Assembly: GCF_000429405.1 (NCBI RefSeq)
Contig: NZ_AUBU01000006.1
Span: forward strand, 186,001-250,000
DNA: 64,000 nucleotides
Source of the DNA: Algoriphagus marincola DSM 16067
GTDB lineage: Bacteria > Bacteroidota > Bacteroidia > Cytophagales > Cyclobacteriaceae
Direction of reading: 5' to 3'
The notes beneath the pieces are model-generated. The model searched no databases and was not told the DNA's origin. It saw only the letters and a list, made by a program, of their open reading frames with translations. A program made the position numbers and the translations under genes. Position 1 is the stretch's first letter, and the number at the start of each line of letters is the position of its first letter. Shown here piece by piece: positions 33,863-42,172 of the stretch.

Positions 33863-35065
33863 TTGTCTAGATCCGCCAAGCTTCTCTTTTTCTTTTTTAT
33901 TTCCAGTATCCTATGGAGTTGTTCCAATTCTGCTTCCAATGAATCCGAAGATGTTCCTTCAAAAGGGCCAGTAATTATGGCCTACTATGTGCCGGAGCGG
34001 AATTTTCAGCCAGAGGAAATTCCTGTAGAAAAGCTGACACATATAATTTTCTCTTTCACACATGTCATTGATGGGGAAATGAAGTTTAGAAACCCAGGAA
34101 ATTCGGGTCCAAAATTGGAAGCTTTGGTCAGGCAAAAAGAGCGAAATCCAGATCTAAAAGTCATGATCGCATGTGGAGGCTGGGGTGCTGATGGATTCTC
34201 GGACATGGCTTTGACAGCCGAAAGCCGAGCCAAATTCATTCAAAGTGTCCGGGATTTCATTGCCAAATATCAACTAGACGGTATGGATATGGATTGGGAA
34301 TATCCAGGGATATCCGGAGCTGGAACCAAAGCACGGGATGAGGATACGCAGAACTTCACGGCACTGATGAAAGGGCTTCGGGAGATGCTGGATACCTTTG
34401 AAAGCCCCAAGTTTTTGACTTTTGCCTCAGCGGGTTGGAAGCGATATTTTGACTTTGTGGAAATGGAAGAGGTGATGAAGTATGCCGATTTCACCAATGT
34501 GATGACCTATGACCAAGTATCGGGCGTGTCCATTTACACAGGGCATCATACCCCCTTAGGTTCCGTGACAAGCGAAGATGTGAAACAGACACCTTTTGGG
34601 GCTCACTTGGATAGCTTGTATCAAAGTGGAGAAAACTTGGACCCTCATCCCAGATCAGCCCAGAAAATTGTTGATTTTTTAATTGAAGAAGGGGTAAACC
34701 CGGAGCAAATTGTCATTGGAGGGGCATTTTATGGTCGGGTTTGGAAGGGCGTTCCTCTAGTAAATAATGGATTATATCAGCTAAGTAAAGGCTTGCATAT
34801 AGGATGGATGGCCTATCATCAGATTCGGGAAAAATATGAGTCATACCCTAGTTTCAAGCGTTTTTGGGATGAAAAAGCACAAGCCCCCTACCTTTACAAT
34901 CAGCAGGACAGTTTATTTGTGTCCTATGATGATACGGTCTCAGTTGCCTTGAAAACCAAGTATGTAATGGAGAAAGGTTTGGGAGGCATCATGTTCTGGG
35001 AATTGGGTAACGACACCAAAGAATCGGGTTCTTTGTTGGATGCGATTTATAAGGCAGCTAATTAA
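33863..35065 (+). CDS. Glycoside hydrolase family 18 lipoprotein (chitinase-like)
   Basis: The protein has 400 aa. The signal peptide LLFFFFISSILWSC ends in a lipobox. The GH18 barrel shows IMAYYVPERNFQPEEIP, VMIACGGWGADGFSDM (the SxGG-like strand) and the catalytic DGMDMDWEYPG near residues 139-149, whose final Glu is the acid/base. Substrate-site segments VMTYDQVSGVS and ARAFYGRVWKGV-like GGAFYGRVWKGV follow. It hydrolyses chitin or related GlcNAc polymers. The start is TTG, with no in-frame ATG nearby. A GNAT gene begins after its stop. Confidence 0.92.
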   Translation: MSRSAKLLFFFFISSILWSCSNSASNESEDVPSKGPVIMAYYVPERNFQPEEIPVEKLTHIIFSFTHVIDGEMKFRNPGNSGPKLEALVRQKERNPDLKVMIACGGWGADGFSDMALTAESRAKFIQSVRDFIAKYQLDGMDMDWEYPGISGAGTKARDEDTQNFTALMKGLREMLDTFESPKFLTFASAGWKRYFDFVEMEEVMKYADFTNVMTYDQVSGVSIYTGHHTPLGSVTSEDVKQTPFGAHLDSLYQSGENLDPHPRSAQKIVDFLIEEGVNPEQIVIGGAFYGRVWKGVPLVNNGLYQLSKGLHIGWMAYHQIREKYESYPSFKRFWDEKAQAPYLYNQQDSLFVSYDDTVSVALKTKYVMEKGLGGIMFWELGNDTKESGSLLDAIYKAAN

Positions 35066-35096
35066 TGTATCAAAAAGTCGAATAAATCTATCAGTG

Positions 35097-35525
35097 GTGA
35101 GAATAAGCGAAATATCAATAGAGCCTTGCAATGGTCAAGAAATAAAATTTATCTCAGATGGTTTGAATGAGTTCAACCTCAGTCAGGTGCCCCCTCTTGC
35201 TCCAAACTGGACCTCTTTTGATTTTGTGGCAAAAACGAAGGAAGGAGTGGAGATCGGTGGGATTCTTGGGGGAATAGGTTACTGGAATGGGTTGGAAATT
35301 CGGGCCCTTTGGGTCCATGAAAAATATAGAGGGAAGGGCCTTGGAAGCCGGATTTTAGCCTATATCGAGACTCTTGCTAGAAAAAAAGGAGCCGTAATCG
35401 CTATGCTGGATACATTTGATTTTCAGGCAGAGAAATTTTACTTAAAAAATGGTTATCAGCCTATCGGAGAGATCAAGGACTTTCCAATGGGCCATAGAAG
35501 AATCTATTTTTCGAAAAGGCTTTGA
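35097..35525 (+). CDS. GNAT family N-acetyltransferase
   Basis: This 142-aa acetyltransferase shows the acetyl-CoA pyrophosphate-binding motif LWVHEKYRGKGLGSRIL near residues 76-92 and the C-terminal FYLKNGYQPIGEI. I place the start at GTG 35097 (MRISEISIEP). The longer frame from ATG 35040 would overlap the chitinase gene and add residues unlike the family; GTG 35094 is also possible. The substrate is unknown. It follows the chitinase on the same strand and may be cotranscribed. Confidence 0.82.
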   Translation: MRISEISIEPCNGQEIKFISDGLNEFNLSQVPPLAPNWTSFDFVAKTKEGVEIGGILGGIGYWNGLEIRALWVHEKYRGKGLGSRILAYIETLARKKGAVIAMLDTFDFQAEKFYLKNGYQPIGEIKDFPMGHRRIYFSKRL

Positions 35526-35541
35526 TTAAATCCTTCTCAGA

Positions 35542-35979
35542 TTAGCTGCAGGCAATTTTATTTACTCGCTTGCTATGGCGACCTCCTTCAAACTCAGTCG
35601 TCAAAAAGATTTCCACTTGGTTTTCTGCTTGCTCATAGGGGATAAAACGGGCGGGAATGGCGATCACATTTGCGTCGTTGTGACGTCGTGCAAGTGATGC
35701 AATGGCTTCATTCCAGCAGAGAGCAGCTCGAACTCCCTGATGCTTATTGGCAGTAATGGCTACCCCATTTCCACTTCCACAGATGACGATGCCTTTTTCA
35801 AATTCTCCACTTTCCACAGCGCTGCAAAGCGGATGTACATAGTCAGGGTAATCGACTGAAGCATCAGAGAATGGGCCAAAATCTTTGACCTCATAGCCAG
35901 ACTTTTCAAGCTTCTGGATTAGTTGAGTTTTATATTCAAACCCGGCATGGTCACCGCCAATTGCTATTTTTCTGGACAT
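35542..35979 (-). CDS. rpiB: Ribose 5-phosphate isomerase B
   Basis: This is a 145-aa RpiB/LacAB-type isomerase interconverting ribose-5-P and ribulose-5-P. It shows IAIGGDHAGFEYK at the N-terminus, the catalytic cysteine segment GIVICGSGNGVAITANK near residue 66, and ARRHNDANVIAIPAR near 100. The ATG at 35979 is chosen over a TTG eight codons upstream because the family begins with this strand. It lies 65 bp downstream of tatC on the same strand. Confidence 0.94.
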   Translation of the reverse strand: MSRKIAIGGDHAGFEYKTQLIQKLEKSGYEVKDFGPFSDASVDYPDYVHPLCSAVESGEFEKGIVICGSGNGVAITANKHQGVRAALCWNEAIASLARRHNDANVIAIPARFIPYEQAENQVEIFLTTEFEGGRHSKRVNKIACS

Positions 35980-36044
35980 AGTGGATAAGATTTTATTTAT
36001 CAATTAGATGGTTTTAAGCTATAGGATACAAAATATGTATTCAA

Positions 36045-36896
36045 TTACTCGTCGTCAAATTGTCTTTCGTACTCGGCTTCTTTGAGTGCACGTTTCTTTT
36101 CCAGGCGCTTCGCAATGGTAATCCCTGCCTCATACAGCACCAAAATCGGCATCGCAATCAGCAACTGAGATATCACATCAGGAGGGGTAATTACCGCTGC
36201 CAATACCAATATCACAACAATGGCATGCCGACGATAAGTTCGGAGCATTCCTGAAGTCACCAAACCACTCATAGACAGAAAATAGATCACCACCGGAAGC
36301 TGAAACATGATAGCTGATGCAAGCACCAACATAGTCAAAGTCGTCACATAGGAAGTGATATCAAATTCATTGAGAATGGAAGGGTCCAGTCTATAGTTGG
36401 AAAGGAAATTGATCGAAAGCGGAGATAGGATATAATATCCAAAAGCAGCACCAAGGAAGAACAGCAAACTCACGAAGAAAACAGCTCCTCTTGCAGCATT
36501 TTTTTCTTGATCGTAAAGCCCTGGACTGATAAATCGCCAAACTTCCCAAAATACGTAGGGAAAGGCCACAATAAAACCTACCACAAAACTGGAAGTCATG
36601 TGCATGGAGAACTGTCCGGTCATCTGCCTACTTTGGATGGTGAAAGGAAGTTTATCGATGCAAAGCGCCGGAACATTCAGGTACATCGCAATGTCACAAA
36701 GCACGCGATAGGTGAGAAAATCAATTTTGGACGGACCCAAAATGATGATTCCAAATACGATGCTTTTGGAGAGAAAGGCTATGACTGTGAAAATCAAAAT
36801 CGCAGCTACCGATCGCAATAAGTGCCATCGTAGTGCTTCCAAATGATCCAAGAAGGACATTCCTTCTTCCTCTTCCTGTAGTTGGTCTAATGCCAC
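36045..36896 (-). CDS. tatC: Sec-independent protein translocase subunit TatC
   Basis: This 283-aa integral membrane protein has six helices and the TatC core: MSFLDHLEALRWHLLRS near residue 13 (the signal-recognition loop start), SSFVVGFIVAFPYVFWEVWRFI and the conserved AVITPPDVISQ. It exports folded, twin-arginine proteins. The start codon is GTG at 36896; a second start at M13 would remove a charged N-terminus seen in relatives. The tail is highly charged (ERQFDDE). It lies 17 bp downstream of glyA, so the two are likely in one unit. Confidence 0.95.
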   Translation of the reverse strand: MALDQLQEEEEGMSFLDHLEALRWHLLRSVAAILIFTVIAFLSKSIVFGIIILGPSKIDFLTYRVLCDIAMYLNVPALCIDKLPFTIQSRQMTGQFSMHMTSSFVVGFIVAFPYVFWEVWRFISPGLYDQEKNAARGAVFFVSLLFFLGAAFGYYILSPLSINFLSNYRLDPSILNEFDITSYVTTLTMLVLASAIMFQLPVVIYFLSMSGLVTSGMLRTYRRHAIVVILVLAAVITPPDVISQLLIAMPILVLYEAGITIAKRLEKKRALKEAEYERQFDDE

Positions 36897-36913
36897 GATT
36901 TAAATTTGGGTAA

Positions 36914-38182
36914 TTAATACAATGGAAACTGAACCATCCATTCGTTTACTTCTGATCGGATTTGATTGAGAATAGCCTCGTCACTATGATTCATAAGGGC
37001 TTTGTCGATCAATTGGACGATTTTAGTCATATCCTTTTCTTTCAGACCACGGGTCGTCACGGCAGCAGTACCTACGCGCATGCCGGAAGTCACAAAAGGG
37101 GACTTAGTGTCAAAAGGCACCATGTTTTTGTTGATCGTGATATCTACCTTACCGAGTGTCTCTTCAGCGATTTTTCCAGTCAGATCCTTATTCCGAAGAT
37201 CAATTAGCATCAGGTGGTTATCAGTCCCTCCAGAAATTAGCTTATAGCCTAATTTCACAAATTCTTCTGCCATGACAGCAGCATTCTTTTTCACCTGAAG
37301 AATATATTCCATGTATTCGTCAGAAAGTGCTTCCTGAAAAGCCACCGCCTTAGCAGCAATTATGTGTTCCAATGGTCCACCCTGAGTACCCGGGAATACG
37401 CCCATATCTAGTAAAGAAGACATTTTTCGGATTTCACCTTTGGGAGTTTTAATACCCCATGGATTATCAAAATCCTCCCGCATCAAAATCAAACCTCCTC
37501 TAGGTCCACGCAAGGTTTTGTGGGTAGTAGTCGTGACAATATGACAAAACTCCAATGGGTCATTCAAAAGGCCTCTGGCAATCAGTCCTGATGGATGGGA
37601 TATATCTGCCAATAAGATGGCTCCTACTTGGTCTGCGATATCTCGAAGACGCTCATAATCCCAATCTCTTGAATAGGCAGAAGCTCCGCAAATCAACATT
37701 TTGGGTTTTACTTCCAATGCAGTGGCTTCCACCTTGTCATAATTAATGACTCCCGTCTCCTCTTCCACACCGTAAAAGTGAGGTTCATATAATTTTCCCG
37801 AGAAGTTGACAGGAGAACCGTGAGTCAGGTGTCCACCGTGAGCAAGGTCAAATCCCAAAATAGCGTCGCCAGCCTTTAGGCATGCAAGCATTACTGCTGC
37901 ATTGGCCTGAGCTCCTGAGTGAGGCTGCACGTTAGCCCAAGTAGCTCCGAAAAGCTCTTTGGCACGATCGATAGCAATTTGCTCAATTTCATCTACTACC
38001 TCACATCCTCCATAATAGCGCTTTTTGGGCAGGCCCTCCGCGTATTTATTTGTCAATACGCTACCTGCTGCCTCCATCACCTGCTTTGAAGTGAAGTTTT
38101 CGGAGGCGATCAATTCGATTCCGCGCTTTTGTCTGTCTTCTTCTCTGTCGATGAGATCAAATACTACCTTATCTCTTTGCAT
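36914..38182 (-). CDS. glyA: Serine hydroxymethyltransferase
   Basis: This 422-aa PLP enzyme interconverts serine and glycine with tetrahydrofolate. The PLP lysine lies in [13 protein letters not shown] near residue 223, and the N-terminal [11 protein letters not shown] and [11 protein letters not shown] are diagnostic. I start at ATG 38182 ([11 protein letters not shown]) and discard a longer frame that runs 17 codons upstream toward the promoter. A good Bacteroidota promoter lies at 38244-38275. tatC and rpiB follow on the same strand. Confidence 0.96.
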   Translation of the reverse strand: MQRDKVVFDLIDREEDRQKRGIELIASENFTSKQVMEAAGSVLTNKYAEGLPKKRYYGGCEVVDEIEQIAIDRAKELFGATWANVQPHSGAQANAAVMLACLKAGDAILGFDLAHGGHLTHGSPVNFSGKLYEPHFYGVEEETGVINYDKVEATALEVKPKMLICGASAYSRDWDYERLRDIADQVGAILLADISHPSGLIARGLLNDPLEFCHIVTTTTHKTLRGPRGGLILMREDFDNPWGIKTPKGEIRKMSSLLDMGVFPGTQGGPLEHIIAAKAVAFQEALSDEYMEYILQVKKNAAVMAEEFVKLGYKLISGGTDNHLMLIDLRNKDLTGKIAEETLGKVDITINKNMVPFDTKSPFVTSGMRVGTAAVTTRGLKEKDMTKIVQLIDKALMNHSDEAILNQIRSEVNEWMVQFPLY

Positions 38183-38243
38183 AATTTGTGGGATTGATTG
38201 CCTACTGGAAATTTGCTCCTGAGGGCTTAACACTTACAAGGTT

Positions 38244-38275
38244 CAAAAATAGCCCGAAACTCCCGATAATCCAAT
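38244..38275 (-). promoter_or_regulatory. Bacteroidota-type promoter of glyA
   Basis: On the minus strand, ATTG (one mismatch to TTTG), a 20-nt spacer and a perfect -7 TATTTTTG (plus-strand CAAAAATA at 38244-38251) precede glyA with a leader of about 55 nt to the ATG at 38182. Confidence 0.62.
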
Positions 38276-38377
38276 GTAGCAAGCAAGGGAAATGAAGATG
38301 GATTTTTTTATCCAAAAGAAGGTCTTTCTCAAAGCTTTGGAAGGATGTCTCCATCACATTTTTGCTAATTTCGCTAT

Positions 38378-38752
38378 ATGCTTGATTTCAAATTCCGACC
38401 AGAAACCTATTTCTCAGAAGGCAGCAATTCAGTGCTGCTGGTGAAGCTTCACTATCCGGAGAGTCAATGGGGAGAGCAGATCAGTATTTACGCCCACGCA
38501 CTCGATCTAATGATACAGCTTGAGGTGGTTGATTTTTATGGAAATGAGTACCTATTATATCCTTCAAAGGTGGAAGAGCCAATGAATTTGGAAGATTTGA
38601 TTTATCTGATCGAGGGGATGCAGGTCAATCAGGATGAACTGGATGGAAAAATGGAATTGGTGTTGGATGGGATACCTGAGGCTAGTAGTGACTTTTATCC
38701 CGATTTGGAAACTTATTTTGCCGAAAAGCGAAAAAATTTTGGGCTTGAATAA
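38378..38752 (+). CDS. Conserved-looking hypothetical protein
   Basis: The frame encodes 124 aa, acidic and soluble, with no signal peptide or membrane segment. The sequence LLVKLHYPESQWGEQISIYAHALDL and the C-terminus with YFAEKRKNFG have ordinary codon use and an ATG start. I recognise no family. It sits between glyA and an oppositely oriented small gene and probably has its own promoter in the 195-bp divergent gap. It is likely a real gene because the frame is long for its position and codon use matches its neighbours. Confidence 0.65.
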   Translation: MLDFKFRPETYFSEGSNSVLLVKLHYPESQWGEQISIYAHALDLMIQLEVVDFYGNEYLLYPSKVEEPMNLEDLIYLIEGMQVNQDELDGKMELVLDGIPEASSDFYPDLETYFAEKRKNFGLE

Positions 38753-38782
38753 TTCAAGCCGAGTATGAATAGCAATGCTTGC

Positions 38783-39010
38783 TTAAAAGTCTGAAAGCCC
38801 AAGCTTCGGCTCAGCTACCTGCTGTGTTCGAAACCAAAGCTCATAAGTCTCAAAATCCAGGCAGTCCTTCAAAAGCAATCCTTGATAGCGAACACTCTTC
38901 AGACAATTTTTGGGAATCCAAGATCTCAACTTTCGGGCTTGATCTCCCTGAAGTTGGGAAAGCTGAATCCAGTTAGTTCCGTTGATAAAAATCGGTATAA
39001 GTTTGGTCAT
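38783..39010 (-). CDS. Small hypothetical protein (75 aa)
   Basis: The frame begins at ATG 39010 and encodes a mixed-charge soluble protein (KLIPIFINGTNWIQLSQLQG ... DCLDFETYELWFRTQQ). It is convergent with the hypothetical gene at 38378, ending 30 bp from its stop, and divergent from the transporter at 39112. The opposite-strand frame over the same bases looks less protein-like. No family is recognised. The DCxxFxTYExWF pattern suggests a folded protein and not a random frame, but the evidence is modest. Confidence 0.5.
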   Translation of the reverse strand: MTKLIPIFINGTNWIQLSQLQGDQARKLRSWIPKNCLKSVRYQGLLLKDCLDFETYELWFRTQQVAEPKLGLSDF

Positions 39011-39111
39011 GGCTTTTTATCTTGATACAAAACTAGTCTGATTATCAAGCTGCTACAATGATGCCAAATTATTTTTATGTTAATAAAAGTTGAGATTTAT
39101 AAATTGCCTTA

Positions 39112-40020
39112 ATGATCGCCCCTTTCATCGCTTTAGCTTGTCTCTTTTTAGGTTTGTATCTCCAGCGAAAGCCGGGTTTTCCAGTGGAGCGGGCGATTTT
39201 TTGGGTCAATAGTTATTTGTTTAACCTAGTACTTCCTGCTCTAGCCTTGCTTTACATTCCGCAAATTGAACCGGGATGGGATTTGCTAATTCCTATTTCG
39301 GCAGCTTGGTTGACCTTTTTTCTCTCCTGGGCGCTATTTGGTACACTGGGAAAAGTACTGGGTTGGACACGGGAAGTAACCGCTTGCCTTGCCATTGTTG
39401 CCGGTTTGGCAAATACTTCCTTTTTGGGATTCCCGGTGATTGAAGCATTGTATGGAAAAGCAGGCTTGCCGGTGGCTTTGCTAATGGATCAAGGTGGATC
39501 CTTCTTGCTAGTTTCCTCGATGGCTATTGTCATCGCCTCCCTTTATAGCCATCAAAAGGGAAATCTCAGTGCTATTCCCTTGAAAATTATCAAATTTCCT
39601 CCCTTTGGTTTTTTGATCGGTACACTTGTGATGAGTTTGTTGGGGTGGAACACACCAGAGATTCTTATTCCGATTTTGACCTGGATCGGAAAGACCATGG
39701 CTCCGATTGCTTTGTTGGCAATTGGCCTCCGATTTCGGATAGTTAAAGGAGACCTGAAATCCCCCTATTTCTGGTTAGGATTGAGTTATCGACTGATTTT
39801 GGCTCCTGTGATTGTCTTTCTGATTTATCGGAATTTTATAGACCCGCAGGAACTGACATTCAAGGTCACCGTATTGGAATCGGCCATGGCACCCATGATC
39901 ACCGGCTCAATTGTTGCTATTAATTATAATCTGGCACCTAGATTAGCTGCTTTACTTTCCGGCTTGGGAATGGTGATCTCCGTTTTTACTCTTGGGATTT
40001 GGTATTGGTTTTTAGGCTGA
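39112..40020 (+). CDS. AEC family (auxin efflux carrier-like) transporter
   Basis: This 302-aa inner-membrane protein has about ten helices in two halves, with an N-terminal helix IAPFIALACLFLGLYL and a GLANTSFLGFPVIEALYG signature near residue 100, characteristic of the AEC family. These are carriers for small organic anions such as malate or auxin-like compounds; the substrate here is unknown. Its 3' end overlaps the convergent IMPase gene by 9 bp. Confidence 0.88.
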   Translation: MIAPFIALACLFLGLYLQRKPGFPVERAIFWVNSYLFNLVLPALALLYIPQIEPGWDLLIPISAAWLTFFLSWALFGTLGKVLGWTREVTACLAIVAGLANTSFLGFPVIEALYGKAGLPVALLMDQGGSFLLVSSMAIVIASLYSHQKGNLSAIPLKIIKFPPFGFLIGTLVMSLLGWNTPEILIPILTWIGKTMAPIALLAIGLRFRIVKGDLKSPYFWLGLSYRLILAPVIVFLIYRNFIDPQELTFKVTVLESAMAPMITGSIVAINYNLAPRLAALLSGLGMVISVFTLGIWYWFLG

Positions 40021-40815
40021 CCAGATTCGATTCAATTCAATCAAAAACTCATCGTGAATTTTAGAATTGGTCGCGACAATCTGCCGGCCGAAGATATAAT
40101 CTCCTCCTCCTAGAAAATCCGTCACTTTTCCTCCAGCTTCCTGCACGATCAAAGCTCCCGCCGCTACATCGTAGGAATTCAGGTTATATTCAAAAAAGCC
40201 CTCCAATCTTCCCGATGCGACGTAGGCTAAATCAACCGCAGCAGAGCCAAATCTTCGAAGCCCATGCGTCGATTGCATCAGCGATTTCAGAGCCGCTAGG
40301 TATTTATCGATTTGCTCAAAATTGTAATAAGGAAATCCCGTAGCAATCAGGGACGCGGCCAAATTTGGAGCGGCACTCACCTGAATCGGTGTTTCATTGC
40401 AGAATGCTCCTCCACCTTTGATAGCGTAAAAGCACTCGTGGAGATTAATTTCATATACTACTCCCAAGATCACCTCATCCCGTTCCATCAAAGCAATACT
40501 GACAGAAAATACCGGAATACCGTGGATAAAATTCGTAGTACCATCCAAAGGATCAATCACCCAATTGTAAACTTCTGAACGAGTGGTGTTGGTCCCTTCT
40601 TCGGTGATAAAACCAGCTTCAGGAAAAATTTTTGATAATTGATCCACGATTTGTCGCTCAGCCTCTTTATCGACATAGGATACCAAATCATTGAAGCCCT
40701 TGTGCTCCACATTTTTGACATCAAAATGCTGCCGTTCTTTGCGGATAAATGCACCGACTGACTTGGCCACCTCTTGGGTTTGCTCCAAGAGTCTCTTTAA
40801 TTCCGAATCTTTCAT
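40012..40815 (-). CDS. Inositol monophosphatase family protein
   Basis: This is a 267-aa Mg2+/Li+-sensitive phosphatase fold. It has EEGTNT near residue 71, the metal-binding WVIDPLDGTTNFIHGIPVF near 85-103, and the C-terminal SYDVAAGALIVQEAGGKVTD near 214. Family members hydrolyse inositol phosphate, fructose-1,6-bisphosphate, NADP or PAP; the activity of this one cannot be assigned without testing. It lies 30 bp downstream of... the rsmI-side region on the opposite reading direction of the AEC gene and starts at ATG 40815, just before the rsmI stop at 40846. Confidence 0.9.
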   Translation of the reverse strand: MKDSELKRLLEQTQEVAKSVGAFIRKERQHFDVKNVEHKGFNDLVSYVDKEAERQIVDQLSKIFPEAGFITEEGTNTTRSEVYNWVIDPLDGTTNFIHGIPVFSVSIALMERDEVILGVVYEINLHECFYAIKGGGAFCNETPIQVSAAPNLAASLIATGFPYYNFEQIDKYLAALKSLMQSTHGLRRFGSAAVDLAYVASGRLEGFFEYNLNSYDVAAGALIVQEAGGKVTDFLGGGDYIFGRQIVATNSKIHDEFLIELNRIWSA

Positions 40816-40845
40816 ACTCTGGTGGCTTTCTAAAGCTTAAAATAT

Positions 40846-41595
40846 CTATTTGCTGTTTTTACTTTTTCCGTATTTAGCCAGGCGCTTTTCTTCGCGGCTT
40901 TCCTTCTGCTCGGTTTTTCCTGCTACGGTCAGGACGATTTCCCCTTTGAGGATATTTGTCTGATAATATTCGATGAGATCATCGAGGCTACCTCTGATAT
41001 TTTCCTCATGGAGTTTGGTCAGCTCGCGGGATACACAAGCTTGACGATCCCCACCAAAGGCTTCTGCAAGCTGCTCCAAAGTTTTGATCAATCGATGGGG
41101 AGACTCATAAAAAATCATAGTGCGACTTTCTTCCATCAAGGCATCAATTCTAGTTTTCCGGCCTTTTTTATGGGGAAGAAACCCTTCGAATACAAAACGG
41201 TCATTAGGTAGTCCTGAATTGACCAAGGCAGGTACGAAGGCGGTTGCTCCCGGTAAACTTTGTAGCTCCAGTCCAGCCGCAATGACCTCTCGTACTAATA
41301 GAAAGCCAGGGTCAGAAATCCCCGGAGTACCCGCATCGGAAACCAAGGCAAAGATTTCCCCTTTCTTCATCCGTTCCACCAATTTTTCGACTGCTTTATG
41401 CTCGTTAAATATGTGGTATGACTGAAGATTATTGGAGATTTCCAGATGCTTGAGCAATTGCCCCGTAGTGCGGGTATCTTCAGCGAGAATCACATCTACG
41501 GACTTGAGAACCTCCAGCGCACGAAGGGTAATATCCTTTAAGTTGCCGATTGGAGTCGGTACAAGGAAGAGACTGATTGTCGGTGATTCACTCAT
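40846..41595 (-). CDS. rsmI: 16S rRNA (cytidine1402-2'-O)-methyltransferase
   Basis: This 249-aa SAM-dependent tetrapyrrole-methylase-fold protein modifies C1402 of 16S rRNA with RsmH. It carries LVPTPIGNLKDITLRALEVL at the N-terminus, VILAEDTRTTGQLL, the glycine-rich ALVSDAGTPGISDPG near residue 83 and FYESPHRL near 161. Length is normal for the core, with a lysine-rich tail (LAKYGKSKNSK). Its ATG overlaps the stop of the pterin dehydratase gene (ATGA). Confidence 0.94.
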   Translation of the reverse strand: MSESPTISLFLVPTPIGNLKDITLRALEVLKSVDVILAEDTRTTGQLLKHLEISNNLQSYHIFNEHKAVEKLVERMKKGEIFALVSDAGTPGISDPGFLLVREVIAAGLELQSLPGATAFVPALVNSGLPNDRFVFEGFLPHKKGRKTRIDALMEESRTMIFYESPHRLIKTLEQLAEAFGGDRQACVSRELTKLHEENIRGSLDDLIEYYQTNILKGEIVLTVAGKTEQKESREEKRLAKYGKSKNSK

Positions 41596-41825
41596 CCTAG
41601 GATGGCATCTATCGCTTTAGCCAGTTTTCGATCTTTATCCGTGATGGTATTTCCTTCATCGTGCGTGGTCAGCTCGATTTCTACGGTATTGTACACATTG
41701 CTCCAGTTGGGATGGTGCTGCTGTGCTTCCGCCAAAAATGCCACTCGGGTCATGAAGGCAAATGCCTCTTGAAAATCATTGAATTTAAATGTTCGCTTGA
41801 GTCGGTTATTTTCTTCTTTCCACAT
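41592..41825 (-). CDS. 4a-hydroxytetrahydrobiopterin dehydratase (PCD/DCoH-like)
   Basis: This 77-aa small protein of the PCD fold contains the active-site segment AEAQQHHPNWSNVYNTVEI near residues 33-51 with the paired histidines. It is a little shorter at the N-terminus than the E. coli/phage-size enzymes (about 95-100 aa) but complete for the core and typical of this phylum. It recycles the pterin cofactor of aromatic hydroxylases; no such hydroxylase is in the window. It is translationally coupled to rsmI (4-nt overlap) and lies 11 bp downstream of the DUF493 gene. Confidence 0.88.
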   Translation of the reverse strand: MWKEENNRLKRTFKFNDFQEAFAFMTRVAFLAEAQQHHPNWSNVYNTVEIELTTHDEGNTITDKDRKLAKAIDAILG

Positions 41826-41836
41826 TGGATTTGGGG

Positions 41837-42103
41837 TTAAAGTGAAATTACTCCCTCTATATTCGAGGCTTTTTCATAGTAGCTGATGACCTCATCAGCG
41901 CTTTGAACCATCATCTGAATGGTGGTACTGATGTATTTTCCTCCTGAACTAGGCTTGATTGTTAGTTCATTTTTTGGAAAAATCGCAGCTACTTCTGATT
42001 CTTGCCCATTGGGCACGATGAATTTAAACATATACAACATAGGAAAATCCCCATGCGCTTCTAGTTTCTCTTTGAAGTTGGTTTTGTTAAATGGCTTTTG
42101 CAT
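41837..42103 (-). CDS. DUF493 family protein (YbeD-like)
   Basis: This 88-aa ACT-like-fold protein shows HGDFPMLYMFKFIVPNG near residue 15 and GKYISTTIQMMVQSADEVISYY, fitting DUF493/YbeD. I choose ATG 42103 (MQKPFNKTNF). A longer frame begins at 42154, inside the ppiD terminator palindrome, and would not be a likely start. The role of the family is unclear; in E. coli YbeD sits near lipB. The gene precedes PCD and rsmI and should be in the same operon. Confidence 0.83.
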   Translation of the reverse strand: MQKPFNKTNFKEKLEAHGDFPMLYMFKFIVPNGQESEVAAIFPKNELTIKPSSGGKYISTTIQMMVQSADEVISYYEKASNIEGVISL

Positions 42104-42129
42104 TGTATTCCTTTCTAAACCTATACTCA

Positions 42130-42159
42130 AAAAGAAACCCATGTCGATCGACATGGGTT
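42130..42159 (-). terminator. Terminator of ppiD with 24-bp perfect palindrome
   Basis: AACCCATGTCGA and its exact reverse complement make a perfect palindrome at 42136-42159 (10-bp stem with a GATC loop). On the minus strand TTTCTTTTT follows, 13 bp past the ppiD stop. It lies immediately before the DUF493 start. Confidence 0.82.
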
Positions 42160-42172
42160 CCCGTTTTGATTC

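Noticed and set aside
42104..42154. Longer DUF493 start at 42154
   Set aside because: It would begin within the ppiD terminator palindrome; the ATG at 42103 gives the family length.
42136..42159. 24-bp perfect palindrome as a possible regulator site
   Set aside because: Position just after ppiD and a T-rich tail on the minus strand fit a terminator better than an operator.
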